Positions 1 through 8,453 of a stretch of DNA of 64,000 nucleotides are shown here, one piece after another. The translations under genes and the position numbers were made by a program. The stretch is from Parabacteroides gordonii MS-1 = DSM 23371 (GTDB lineage Bacteria > Bacteroidota > Bacteroidia > Bacteroidales > Tannerellaceae). The notes below the pieces were generated by a model. That model did no database searches, had not been told where the DNA came from, and was given only the letters and a program-made list of their open reading frames with translations. The first letter of the stretch is position 1. Every line of letters starts with the position of its first letter. Location of the stretch: NCBI RefSeq assembly GCF_000969825.1, contig NZ_KQ033919.1, positions 2,097,088 to 2,161,087 on the forward strand. Reading direction: 5' to 3'.

Positions 1-648
1 GCTCTCGGCGGCAGTATCGGAGCAGCACTGATGCAGGGAATCAAACGAGGATTGTTCAGCAACGAAGCCGGTATGGGTTCCGCCCCGAACGTGGCCGCAA
101 CAGCAGACGTGTCTCATCCGGTCAAACAAGGCCTGATCCAGACATTAGGCGTTTTCACCGATACACTGATCATCTGTACTTGTACGGCTTTCATCATCCT
201 TTTCAGTGGTGCCCCGCTCGACGGAAGCGTGAACGGCGTGCAACTGACACAACATGCCCTGACCAATGAAGTAGGAAGTATCGGCAGCATCTTCGTCGCT
301 GTAGCCATTTTGCTGTTTGCATTCAGTAGTATTATCGGTAATTATTATTACGGAGAGGCCAATATACGGTTCGTCACCCAAAAGAAAAGCGTATTGTTCA
401 CCTACCGTCTGTTAGTCGGTGGAATGGTGATGTTCGGTGCTTTGGCAAGCCTCGACCTGGCCTGGAGCCTGGCCGATATAACAATGGGATTAATGACGAT
501 CTGCAACCTGATTGCCATCTCCCTGCTCAGCCGCCAGGCATTCCTCTTACTCAACGATTACATCACCCAGAAACGAAAAGGAATAGCAAGCCCTGTATTC
601 ACAAAAGACAGCATCCCGGAACTGAAGGACAAGGCGGAATGTTGGTAA
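1..648 (+). CDS. Alanine/glycine:cation symporter (AGCS family), C-terminal part
   Basis: The 5' end lies outside the window; the reading frame is open from base 1 and ends at TAA 646-648, giving 215 visible residues. The stretch GLFSNEAGMGSAPNVAA is the hallmark segment of the AGCS family (sodium-coupled alanine/glycine uptake, inner membrane). It is followed by hydrophobic segments consistent with the last membrane helices and a short charged cytoplasmic tail. Family assignment is firm; the exact amino acid carried cannot be read from the sequence. It converges on the M16 peptidase gene, with a small hairpin between the two stops. Confidence 0.9.
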   Translation, partial: ALGGSIGAALMQGIKRGLFSNEAGMGSAPNVAATADVSHPVKQGLIQTLGVFTDTLIICTCTAFIILFSGAPLDGSVNGVQLTQHALTNEVGSIGSIFVAVAILLFAFSSIIGNYYYGEANIRFVTQKKSVLFTYRLLVGGMVMFGALASLDLAWSLADITMGLMTICNLIAISLLSRQAFLLLNDYITQKRKGIASPVFTKDSIPELKDKAECW

Positions 649-651
649 AAC

Positions 652-670
652 ATCATACATTTTGTATGAT
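652..670. terminator. Short hairpin between convergent genes
   Basis: ATCATACA (652-659) and TGTATGAT (663-670) pair perfectly around a TTT loop. It sits between the convergent stops of the symporter and the M16 peptidase gene. There is no strong T tract, so a terminator role is likely only from position. Confidence 0.4.
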
Positions 671-682
671 AAATATCGTATA

Positions 683-1903
683 TTACTGATAAATCAGGCT
701 AAACAACCGCTCCGGTGCAAATACCTCATTCGCTACCTCCTGTATCTCTTCGGCTGTCAGGCTTTCGACCTTGCTGAAAACTTCCGGGAGGGTATCATAG
801 CGGTTGTAGTGGAGGAAGCTTTTTCCCAGTCCGAGGAAAAGCCCTTCTTTGTTATCTCCTGAAACACCCAACTGACCGATTACCTGTTTCTTGGCAGCAG
901 CCAGTTGTGTAGTGGACAACTTAACGTCACGTATCTTACCTAACTCTTTATGAACCAGCTTCAGCGCCTTCTCCATATTCTTCGGATCGGTACCGAAGTA
1001 GATACTGGCTAAACCGGTATCGGTATAAGAAGTAACATTCGATTCCACATTATAAACCAATCCATGCTTCTCACGGAGTGAGACATTCAGGCGGTTGTTC
1101 ATACCCGGGCCACCCAACATATTATTAAGCAGGAACAACGGTATCCGTTTTTCATCATGCATACTATAAGCGCGGCTACCGATCAGTACATGTGCCTGGT
1201 GCGTATCCTTATGCACCTTCTTCACACACGGAAGGATTTCGGCAGGCGCCACCCGGTTGCGGGAAGCAATCGGGAAAGCGATATCCGACAACAGACTTTC
1301 CGCCAGTTTCACGATCTTCTTAAAATCCACACGCCCCATCGAAAAGAATACCATATTCTCCGGTGCATAGAAACGGCGCATGAACGAACGGCCCGATTCC
1401 GAATTAAAACTCAGCAGGGAAGCCTCGTCTCCCAATATATTATGGCCTAAAGCATGTCCGTCATAAAGTAAATTCTCGAATTCATCGAAGATAAGTTCGG
1501 AAGGGCTATCCTCATACGAATTGATTTCATCCAGAATCACATCCACTTCCTTCTCGATCTCCTGCTGCGGAAACTGGGAGTGGAAGATCAGGTCGGTCAG
1601 CAGTTCGAAAGCACGCTGATAATGTTCTTCCATAAAGATGGAATAAACAAATGTCTCTTCCTTGGTGGTATAGGCATTCAATTCGCCCCCTACATTCTCC
1701 ATTCGGTTCAGGATATGCCAGGATTTACGCTTTTCGGTGCCTTTAAACATCATATGTTCTACGAAATGCGCCAGGCCGAACTCGTTCGCTTCTTCGTCTC
1801 GTGTTCCGGCATTGACAGCAAAACCACAGTATGAAACCGGCGATTCCATCGGCAGGTGTACCATACGAAGACCATTAGGTAAGATATGTGAGAAATAATG
1901 CAT
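683..1903 (-). CDS. M16 family zinc peptidase (insulinase-like, single unit)
   Basis: A 406-residue predicted metallopeptidase. The inverted zinc motif HxxEH is visible as HFVEH in the N-terminal domain, with the downstream glutamate region EVDVILDEINSYEDSP. The C-terminal half carries the inactive-domain fold signature ending in SLTAEEIQEVANEVF. Length fits the roughly 45-kDa processing-peptidase-like members. No signal peptide is evident, so it is probably cytoplasmic. The reading frame extends to 1942, but a TAnnTTTG promoter box lies at 1929-1936, inside that extension, so the ATG at 1903 (MHYFSHILPNG) is the better start. Substrate unknown. Confidence 0.88.
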   Translation of the reverse strand: MHYFSHILPNGLRMVHLPMESPVSYCGFAVNAGTRDEEANEFGLAHFVEHMMFKGTEKRKSWHILNRMENVGGELNAYTTKEETFVYSIFMEEHYQRAFELLTDLIFHSQFPQQEIEKEVDVILDEINSYEDSPSELIFDEFENLLYDGHALGHNILGDEASLLSFNSESGRSFMRRFYAPENMVFFSMGRVDFKKIVKLAESLLSDIAFPIASRNRVAPAEILPCVKKVHKDTHQAHVLIGSRAYSMHDEKRIPLFLLNNMLGGPGMNNRLNVSLREKHGLVYNVESNVTSYTDTGLASIYFGTDPKNMEKALKLVHKELGKIRDVKLSTTQLAAAKKQVIGQLGVSGDNKEGLFLGLGKSFLHYNRYDTLPEVFSKVESLTAEEIQEVANEVFAPERLFSLIYQ

Positions 1904-1928
1904 TGCTTCTTTTTGCTTAATTGACCCG

Positions 1929-1936
1929 CAAAAGTA
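1929..1936 (-). promoter_or_regulatory. -7 promoter box of the M16 peptidase gene
   Basis: Minus-strand TACTTTTG matches the Bacteroidota housekeeping -7 consensus TAnnTTTG and lies 26 bases upstream of the ATG at 1903. No clear -33 TTTG was found at the usual spacing. Confidence 0.55.
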
Positions 1937-2049
1937 CAACAAATATTCGATAACAGATAATTATCTCTGCTTTAGACAAAGTCACCGACTGAAACTACAT
2001 ACCTGCGTTAAAAAAACAACGAGATACAGTAACCAACCGATTAAAATCG

Positions 2050-2057
2050 TATTTTTG
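2050..2057 (+). promoter_or_regulatory. -7 promoter box of the isomerase-kinase pair
   Basis: TATTTTTG matches TAnnTTTG and lies about 40 bases upstream of the ATG at 2097. It argues against the TTG at 2055 as a start, since that codon overlaps the box. Confidence 0.55.
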
Positions 2058-2096
2058 CAAACTGTTAGAGATTATTGTATAATTAATAAAGTATCT

Positions 2097-2708
2097 ATGT
2101 CAAACGAAGCAATCGCCTGCATCCTGCAGCAGGAAGCTGCAGCAGTCCTGAATATTCCCGTTAGCTCCGGCTATGAAGAAGCTGTAACCCTCATTGTAAA
2201 ACATGTTCACGAACTGGGGGGGAAACTAATCACCAGCGGAATGGGGAAAGCCGGGCAAATTGCAATGAATATTGCCACAACCTTCAGTTCCACGGGAACA
2301 CCCACCTCATTCCTGCACCCCAGCGAAGCACAACACGGCGACCTCGGGATTGTACGGAACAACGATATCATGCTGCTGATCTCCAACTCCGGAAAGACAC
2401 GCGAGCTGATCGAGTTGGTAGACCTGACCCGCGGACTCGTGCCGGATATGAAATTTATCGTTATCACCAGCAATGCGGACAGCCCGCTGGCCAAAGAAGC
2501 GACCGTGCAGTTGCTTACCGGAGCCCCCAAGGAAGTTTGTCCGCTGGGCCTTACTCCTACCACTTCTACGACTGTGATGACAGTTATCGGGGATATCCTG
2601 GTAGTCGGTACGATGAAAAGGATCAATTTCAACAATAAAGATTATGCGAAACGCCATCACGGCGGTTACCTCGGTTCGAAAAGCCGCGAACAGAGCAAGC
2701 ACGAATAG
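2097..2708 (+). CDS. KpsF/GutQ-like SIS-domain sugar-phosphate isomerase
   Basis: A 203-residue protein with a single SIS (sugar isomerase) domain: GKLITSGMGKAGQIAMNIA, then SFLHPSEAQHGDLGIV and LLISNSGKTREL, which are the phosphosugar-binding segments of D-arabinose-5-phosphate isomerases (Ru5P to A5P, for Kdo synthesis). Family members usually run to about 320 residues with two C-terminal CBS domains; here the protein stops after the SIS domain. The start is the ATG of MSNEAIAC, since a TTG at 2055 falls in the promoter box. A PfkB kinase gene follows 21 bases downstream, probably in one operon. Function as an A5P isomerase is likely but not proven. Confidence 0.85.
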   Translation: MSNEAIACILQQEAAAVLNIPVSSGYEEAVTLIVKHVHELGGKLITSGMGKAGQIAMNIATTFSSTGTPTSFLHPSEAQHGDLGIVRNNDIMLLISNSGKTRELIELVDLTRGLVPDMKFIVITSNADSPLAKEATVQLLTGAPKEVCPLGLTPTTSTTVMTVIGDILVVGTMKRINFNNKDYAKRHHGGYLGSKSREQSKHE

Positions 2709-2729
2709 TCTATAAACAAACCAACATAT

Positions 2730-3653
2730 ATGAGAAAAGTTATTGGCATTGGAGAAACCATTCTCGACATCATTTTCAAGAACAACCAGCCGCATACAGC
2801 TGTGCCGGGCGGATCAGTCTTTAACGGATTAGTATCGCTGGGTCGTCTGGGAATTCCGGTTTCTTTTATCAGCGAAGTCGGCAACGACCACGTCGGCGAT
2901 ATTATCCGTCAGTTTATGGAAGAGAACCATATCTCTACGGAATTCGTAGACCGTTTCCCCGATGGGAAAAGCCCTATATCGCTGGCTTTCCTCGACAACG
3001 AGAACAATGCCAATTACACATTTTACAAGGATTACCCGAAGCAACGGCTGGAAGTACCCCTGCCTGTCATCAACGAAGACGACATCTTTATCTTCGGCTC
3101 CTATTATTCCCTGAATCCGGTTTTACGCGAACGGATGGTAGAATTCCTGGAATATGCCAAAGAGCGGAAGGCCATTATCTATTATGACCCGAACTTCCGC
3201 AAGGCGCATGCGCACGAAGCGATCTACCTCACTCCTACTATCCTGGATAATCTGGAATATGCCGACATCGTACGCGGCTCGGATGAAGATTTCTTCAATA
3301 TCTTCGGTAAATCGGATGCCAAACGGATCTATACGGATCATATCAAGTTCTATTGCGACCGTTTCATCTCCACCCACGGAGCCGATGGCATTAATCTTTA
3401 TACCGGTAAGCTGGAAGAACATTTCGATACCGCACCTATCCAACCGGTCAGCACCATCGGAGCCGGGGATAATTTCAATGCAGGCATCATCTACGGGCTA
3501 CTGAAATATAATATCGGATACCATGATCTTTCAACCATGAGCAAAGAAGCCTGGGCAAAGGTCATCCGTTGCGGTATCGACCTGGCCACCGAAGTATGCC
3601 AGAGCTACGATAATTACATTTCTAAAGAATTCGCCGCCTCATACGGCCGGTAG
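2730..3653 (+). CDS. PfkB/ribokinase-family carbohydrate kinase
   Basis: A 307-residue PfkB-family kinase, cytoplasmic. The N-terminal signature is GIGETILDIIF followed by PGGSVFNGLVSLGRLG (substrate-binding GG segment). The C-terminal ATP/anion-hole motif is TIGAGDNFNAGII, where the Asp of GAGD is the catalytic base. The overall form is fructokinase-like, but the phosphoryl acceptor cannot be told from the sequence. Linked to the upstream SIS isomerase gene by a 21-base gap, which suggests a joint role in sugar-phosphate metabolism. Confidence 0.87.
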   Translation: MRKVIGIGETILDIIFKNNQPHTAVPGGSVFNGLVSLGRLGIPVSFISEVGNDHVGDIIRQFMEENHISTEFVDRFPDGKSPISLAFLDNENNANYTFYKDYPKQRLEVPLPVINEDDIFIFGSYYSLNPVLRERMVEFLEYAKERKAIIYYDPNFRKAHAHEAIYLTPTILDNLEYADIVRGSDEDFFNIFGKSDAKRIYTDHIKFYCDRFISTHGADGINLYTGKLEEHFDTAPIQPVSTIGAGDNFNAGIIYGLLKYNIGYHDLSTMSKEAWAKVIRCGIDLATEVCQSYDNYISKEFAASYGR

Positions 3654-3697
3654 TCTTAAATATCATTAACTCTGGTACTATAAAGAGCTGGATTTAT

Positions 3698-3705
3698 TAT
3701 CTTTG
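3698..3705 (+). promoter_or_regulatory. -7 promoter box very close to the phosphatase start codon
   Basis: TATCTTTG matches TAnnTTTG. Transcription from it would start around 3709-3712, at or just before the ATG at 3712, leaving almost no leader for a ribosome-binding site. Confidence 0.5.
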
Positions 3706-3711
3706 TAAAGT

Positions 3712-4788
3712 ATGTATGCTAGAAAGACAATATTTGTAAGAGTTTCATCATTGCTCGCCTGTGTAGCACTATTGATAGGCTGTTCGTCCAACAACCCTGA
3801 AATACGGACGATATGCCTGCGCGATGGTATAGGGAACTATATTATCAAGTGGGAAACAGAACCGCAGATAGACGGCATCCTAAAAATGTATGTGTCCGAT
3901 GATCCGGAAACATTCAACAAATCCCTTCCGGCAGGATACGCCAATATCAACGACGGCGTTTTCACCTACATTACCAACGACAATATGTCGCGTAAATACT
4001 TCCTGCTGTCTTTCAACGATAAATACTTCAAAACAATCGGTGCCCGTTCCGTCGGAATGGACAGCATACAGAATGTACGCGAGATAGGCGGTTACGGAAC
4101 CGTCCACAACCATAAAACAACCCGCTGGGGACAAGTATACCGCTCCGGACAGCTCAGTTCCCTGAGCGAATGGGACTCTATCCGCCTGAACAATCTGCAT
4201 ATAAAGACTGTTATAGACCTGCGTGGAAACGATGAAGTGGCCGTCAACCCCCTGCGTTATTCCAACGCCAACATTGTCCGCATCCCTATTCCCATCAAGA
4301 ATATGGATAACGTGGTCACCCGCATTCAGGAAGACCGTATGCGTAAAGGAGACGGGATCCTGTTTATGCAGGACACCTATTTACAATACGTGACCGATTA
4401 CAGCGAGCAATATGCCAAGGCTCTCGATGTTTTTCTGGATAAGGACAATTACCCGATCCTGATAAGCTGTTCGATGGGGAAAGACCGTACGGGTTACCTG
4501 ACAGCCATGCTGCTGTTCGCCCTCGGGGTACCGGAAGAAACCGTAGTGAAAGACTATATGGCTTCCAACGAGAATATCAACATCGGACACCTGGCCTATA
4601 TGGCGCGCGACCTGAGTACAAATGCGCAGGAAACGATCACTGCATTGCTCACGGTCAATGACGGGCTTATCGACCTGGTTCTGAAACGGATCAGGAAAGA
4701 TTACGGTTCGGTAGACAAATATCTGTCAAAAGGCTTACACCTGACCGACAAGAAACGGGATACATTAAAAGATATTTTATTATATTAA
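3712..4788 (+). CDS. Lipoprotein protein-tyrosine phosphatase (Cx5R family)
   Basis: A 358-residue predicted lipoprotein. A hydrophobic signal ends in the lipobox LLIGC with Cys24 as the lipidation site. After an N-terminal beta-rich region comes the segment NVREIGGYGTVHNHKTTRWGQVYRSG, written here only as a landmark family signature typical of bacterial Tyr/Ser phosphatases of the Y_phosphatase3 group. The active loop CSMGKDRTG carries Cys253 and Arg259. Expected to sit in the cell envelope and dephosphorylate proteins or another phosphoester. The only good ATG lies right after a promoter box, so the mRNA may be nearly leaderless. Confidence 0.85.
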   Translation: MYARKTIFVRVSSLLACVALLIGCSSNNPEIRTICLRDGIGNYIIKWETEPQIDGILKMYVSDDPETFNKSLPAGYANINDGVFTYITNDNMSRKYFLLSFNDKYFKTIGARSVGMDSIQNVREIGGYGTVHNHKTTRWGQVYRSGQLSSLSEWDSIRLNNLHIKTVIDLRGNDEVAVNPLRYSNANIVRIPIPIKNMDNVVTRIQEDRMRKGDGILFMQDTYLQYVTDYSEQYAKALDVFLDKDNYPILISCSMGKDRTGYLTAMLLFALGVPEETVVKDYMASNENINIGHLAYMARDLSTNAQETITALLTVNDGLIDLVLKRIRKDYGSVDKYLSKGLHLTDKKRDTLKDILLY

Positions 4789-4809
4789 TGTGAATCCGAA
4801 TAATTTATC

Positions 4810-4817
4810 TACCTTTG
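4810..4817 (+). promoter_or_regulatory. -7 promoter box of the DEAD-box helicase gene
   Basis: TACCTTTG matches TAnnTTTG, about 38 bases upstream of the TTG start at 4855. Confidence 0.55.
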
Positions 4818-4854
4818 TGCCCTCTGAATTTATTATATATACATATATCACATT

Positions 4855-6711
4855 TTGAAAACATTTGAAGAATTAGGAGTTGCCGCCCCCATATTGAAGG
4901 CAATTCAAGAAATGGGTTATGAATCACCCATGCCGGTACAGGAAGAAGTGATTCCTTTCTTGCTGGGAGAAGACAACGACGTAATTGCATTAGCACAAAC
5001 GGGAACAGGAAAAACAGCCGCATTCGGTCTGCCCATCCTGCAGAAGATCGATGTGACAAGATATCAGCCTCAAGCACTTATACTTTGTCCCACCAGGGAA
5101 CTTTGTCTGCAAATTGCGGACGACCTGAATGACTACTCCAAATATATCGACAACCTGAAGGTACTGCCGGTATACGGAGGATCAAGCATTGAAAGTCAGA
5201 TCAAGACTTTAAAACGCGGCGTACACGTAGTTGTAGCGACTCCGGGACGTCTTTTAGACCTGATGAACCGCAAGACGGTAGATCTGGGCACCGTGAAGAG
5301 TGTCATCATGGATGAAGCAGACGAAATGCTGAACATGGGATTTACAGATAGCATCAACGCTATCCTCGCTGAAGTTCCGCCGGCTCGTAACATGTTACTT
5401 TTCTCCGCTACCATGCCGCAAGGTATTGCCAGCATCATGAAGAAGTACATGAAGAACCCGAAAGAGATCGTTATCGGGAACAAGAACGAAGGTAACAAGA
5501 ACATCAAGGATATCTATTATATGGTACAGGCAAGAGATAAATATCTTGCACTGAAACGTATCGCCGATTTTTATCCGAACATCTACGGTATCGTTTTCTG
5601 CCGCACCCGTAAGGAGACACAGGAAATTGCCGACAAACTGATACAGGACGGTTACAATGCCGACTCTCTGCATGGCGAACTGAGTCAGGCACAGCGCGAC
5701 TATGTAATGCAGAAGTTCCGCGTAAAGAACATCCAGTTGCTGGTTGCTACAGACGTGGCTGCCCGCGGACTCGACGTAGACGACCTGACACACGTAATCA
5801 ACTACGGTCTGCCTGATGAAGTAGAATCCTATACACACCGCCGCGGACGTACCGGACGTGCCGGTAAGACAGGTATTTCTATCTCTATCTGCCACGTAAA
5901 GGAAAAAGGTAAGATCCGCCAGATCGAGAATATCATCAAGAAGAAATTCGAGAAAGGCGTTATGCCCAGCGGACACGACATCTGCGAAAAGCAGCTGTTC
6001 AACCTCGTCGACCAGATCGAAAAGGTAAAAGTAAACGAAGAGGAAATCGAAACGCTGATGCCGCAGATCTATCGCAAGCTCGAATGGCTGGATAAGGAAG
6101 ATATCATCAAACGTGTTGTTTCCCTGGAATTCAACCGTATGATCGACTATTATAAAGATGCCGACGAAATACAGGATGTGGATGAACGCTCAGCCCGTAT
6201 GGATCGCTCTGAACGCAGCGGTGAACGTGGCGAACACCGTACTTTCACGGCAGAAGAAGGTTACTCCCGTTTCTTCCTCAACTTCGGTAAGGCTGACGGT
6301 TTGTATCCGAACCAGTTGATCGAACTGGTCAACAAATGCGTACCGGGTAAAGTACGTATCGGAAAGATCGACCTGCGCGACAACTTCTCATTCTTCGAAG
6401 TGGAAGAAGGCGAAGCACAACGCGTAATGGACAGCATGAACGGCTTCGAAATAGACGGACGCCGTATCTCCGTAGAGCCTGCACAAGGTAAAAGCGAAGG
6501 CAGAGGTAGCCGCGGTGGCGGTGGATTCAGCCGGGGTGGAGGTAGCACACGCGGTGGTGGTGCCGGTTCCAGAGGTGGTTACAAAGGCGGTGGCGGCTAT
6601 AAAGGTAAACGCGAAGGGGGCTTCAGCGGTAGCACGACCGACAGACGTAACGGCGAAAAGCCTTGGAGACGTGATACGGCCGACCGTACTGCCCGTAAGA
6701 AAAGATACTAA
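4855..6711 (+). CDS. DEAD-box ATP-dependent RNA helicase (DeaD/CsdA-like)
   Basis: A 618-residue cytoplasmic RNA helicase. Ordered motifs: Q-motif Gln near 29, Walker A AQTGTGKT at 47-54, PTREL at 79-83, TPGR at 129-132, DEAD at 153-156, SAT, then the second RecA domain with ARGLD and HRRGRTGRAGKTG. A DbpA-type RNA-binding fold follows (YSRFFLNFGKADGLYPNQL onward), then a Gly/Arg-rich tail with many RGG-like units. This layout fits ribosome-assembly or cold-shock helicases. The start is a TTG, which gives the family N-terminus MKTFEELGV; no in-frame ATG lies nearby. A strong hairpin terminator follows. Confidence 0.95.
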   Translation: MKTFEELGVAAPILKAIQEMGYESPMPVQEEVIPFLLGEDNDVIALAQTGTGKTAAFGLPILQKIDVTRYQPQALILCPTRELCLQIADDLNDYSKYIDNLKVLPVYGGSSIESQIKTLKRGVHVVVATPGRLLDLMNRKTVDLGTVKSVIMDEADEMLNMGFTDSINAILAEVPPARNMLLFSATMPQGIASIMKKYMKNPKEIVIGNKNEGNKNIKDIYYMVQARDKYLALKRIADFYPNIYGIVFCRTRKETQEIADKLIQDGYNADSLHGELSQAQRDYVMQKFRVKNIQLLVATDVAARGLDVDDLTHVINYGLPDEVESYTHRRGRTGRAGKTGISISICHVKEKGKIRQIENIIKKKFEKGVMPSGHDICEKQLFNLVDQIEKVKVNEEEIETLMPQIYRKLEWLDKEDIIKRVVSLEFNRMIDYYKDADEIQDVDERSARMDRSERSGERGEHRTFTAEEGYSRFFLNFGKADGLYPNQLIELVNKCVPGKVRIGKIDLRDNFSFFEVEEGEAQRVMDSMNGFEIDGRRISVEPAQGKSEGRGSRGGGGFSRGGGSTRGGGAGSRGGYKGGGGYKGKREGGFSGSTTDRRNGEKPWRRDTADRTARKKRY

Positions 6712-6733
6712 TCTATACTATACATAAAGCCTG

Positions 6734-6760
6734 AAGGGCGGAGTTCGGAACTCCGCCCTT
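6734..6760. terminator. Rho-independent terminator between convergent genes
   Basis: AAGGGCGGAGTTC (6734-6746) pairs perfectly with 6748-6760, forming an 11-13 bp GC-rich stem with a tiny loop, followed by a T run at 6759-6764. It ends the helicase mRNA and may also serve the GH20 gene arriving from the other side. Confidence 0.85.
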
Positions 6761-6771
6761 TTTATTTGCAT

Positions 6772-8346
6772 TTAACCGTTCTGCAGTACATCTTCTTTCT
6801 CGGGCGCATCCGGCTCGGGAGTAGAATCGGGATTGAACGGATTAAAATAATAGATACCGAATGTATCGAGGTATTGCAGGAAGTAAGGCAACTTCTTCAT
6901 AAAGAGACTGCTTTCTTTCGCTTTTGCAGGTGTCCAGGCCGACTCGGCGACAGCCGCCAGACGAGGGAATGTCATATAATCCAACCGCTTCTCATCTGCT
7001 ACACGTTCTGTCCACAAAGAGAATTGCATACCCATCACCTGGTCTTCATAATCTTTCGTCAGGTGAATGATCGGATCGGGGAAACGATAAATATCCTCGA
7101 TAGGGTCGTAACCGTTCCACAGGCGTCCTACCTTATGGGTACTGTATTGTACAAAGTCGGCATACAACGGACGACGCGGGGTCATAATCACACGGAAACC
7201 GTTCTCCAACGCCTTCACCAACTGATGCTTGCGGTCGTGGCGCCACCACATGATAACGGCTTTATCAGGAGAAACGCCTGCATCGATGATTTCATCCCAG
7301 CCGATCATTGTTTTCCCTTTAGAGGCTACGATATCGGCTGCACGTCTTACGAAATAATGTTCCAGCCCTGTCTCGTTCTGTAATTTCTTATCCTTAATGA
7401 ACTGTTGAATCTCCGGGTCGGTGAACCAGCTTTGATTACCATAATGCACTTCATCCCCTCCGATATGGATATAGGGAGACGGGAACAAGGCTACGATTTC
7501 ATCCAGCACATCACTGATAAACTGGTAAGTCGTCTCTTTACAGGGATGGAAAGTGAAACCGTCCCATTTACCTTCTCCCCCGCCCGACAGTTCCGGATAA
7601 GAACGGCAGACAGCCGTTGCATGCCCCGGCATATCGAACTCCGGAACGACCATGATATGGCGGTCGGCTGCATAGGCAACGATCTCTTTGATATCTTCCT
7701 GTGTATAGAACTGTGCCGGTGCTTCCGGATCGTGCCAGTTACCGATAGCGCCGACGGACGTCAGCTTCGGATATTTCTTGATCTCAATACGCCAGCCCGG
7801 TTCGTCGGTCAAATGCCAGTGAAAGACATTCATACGGAGGGATGCCATAATTTCGAGATATTGTTTTACCTTTTCTTTCCCGAAGAAGTGACGGCTTTCG
7901 TCCAGCATGAACCCTCTCCATTCGTAACGCAGCTGGTCTTCGATCCGGCAGGCTTTCAAGCTACCATCGCCAAAACGAACCAACTGCAACAGGGCTTCTT
8001 TGGCATGGAACAGACCCGACTCGGAAGAAGCTTCCAGTAAAACCGTTTCCGGTAAGATATTCAGGGAATAGGCTTCGTCAGCCATCCTCAACTTCTCGTC
8101 CAGCACCAGGCGGATCTCTCCTCCGGTAGCGGAAGATTGCTTTCCTGTGGCCTTCAATTCTGATTGTAGTTTCTTTGCGAGGACATCGGCGTACCCGCCA
8201 TTCCCGCTGATCTTCGGATTCATTCCTACCGTAAACGAGCCTTTTTGCCCCACCACCCTGGCAGGTGTAGGAAACACCGCCAACTGTGCCAAAGCCGGCA
8301 ACATAAGGAATACAGACAATAAAACGACTGAAAATAGCTTTCTCAT
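6772..8346 (-). CDS. GH20 beta-N-acetylhexosaminidase, secreted
   Basis: A 524-residue glycoside hydrolase that removes terminal beta-linked GlcNAc or GalNAc, probably in the periplasm. A signal peptide (MRKLFSVVLLSVFLMLPALA) is followed by a GH20b-type N-terminal domain and the catalytic (beta/alpha)8 barrel. Landmarks: RGFMLDESRHFF near 144, HWHLTDEPGWR near 177 and the catalytic Asp-Glu pair in HIGGDE (Asp298, Glu299), which acts by substrate-assisted catalysis. The ATG at 8346 is chosen because a -7 box lies at 8391-8398, between it and longer start options. It stands alone and divergent from the C69 gene. Confidence 0.93.
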   Translation of the reverse strand: MRKLFSVVLLSVFLMLPALAQLAVFPTPARVVGQKGSFTVGMNPKISGNGGYADVLAKKLQSELKATGKQSSATGGEIRLVLDEKLRMADEAYSLNILPETVLLEASSESGLFHAKEALLQLVRFGDGSLKACRIEDQLRYEWRGFMLDESRHFFGKEKVKQYLEIMASLRMNVFHWHLTDEPGWRIEIKKYPKLTSVGAIGNWHDPEAPAQFYTQEDIKEIVAYAADRHIMVVPEFDMPGHATAVCRSYPELSGGGEGKWDGFTFHPCKETTYQFISDVLDEIVALFPSPYIHIGGDEVHYGNQSWFTDPEIQQFIKDKKLQNETGLEHYFVRRAADIVASKGKTMIGWDEIIDAGVSPDKAVIMWWRHDRKHQLVKALENGFRVIMTPRRPLYADFVQYSTHKVGRLWNGYDPIEDIYRFPDPIIHLTKDYEDQVMGMQFSLWTERVADEKRLDYMTFPRLAAVAESAWTPAKAKESSLFMKKLPYFLQYLDTFGIYYFNPFNPDSTPEPDAPEKEDVLQNG

Positions 8347-8390
8347 GGTAATTATAGTTGTTGTGTTATCGTACACAGCTTAGATTTGGG

Positions 8391-8398
8391 CAAATATA
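8391..8398 (-). promoter_or_regulatory. -7 promoter box of the GH20 gene
   Basis: Minus-strand TATATTTG matches TAnnTTTG. It lies 45 bases upstream of the ATG at 8346. Confidence 0.5.
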
Positions 8399-8453
8399 TG
8401 TAATTATTCCGATACAGTTTGTATCTTTAACGGATAAATCAAATGACGAACAC

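Noticed and set aside
1904-1942. Longer start for the M16 peptidase
   Set aside because: The extension contains the TAnnTTTG promoter box at 1929-1936, so it is unlikely to be translated.
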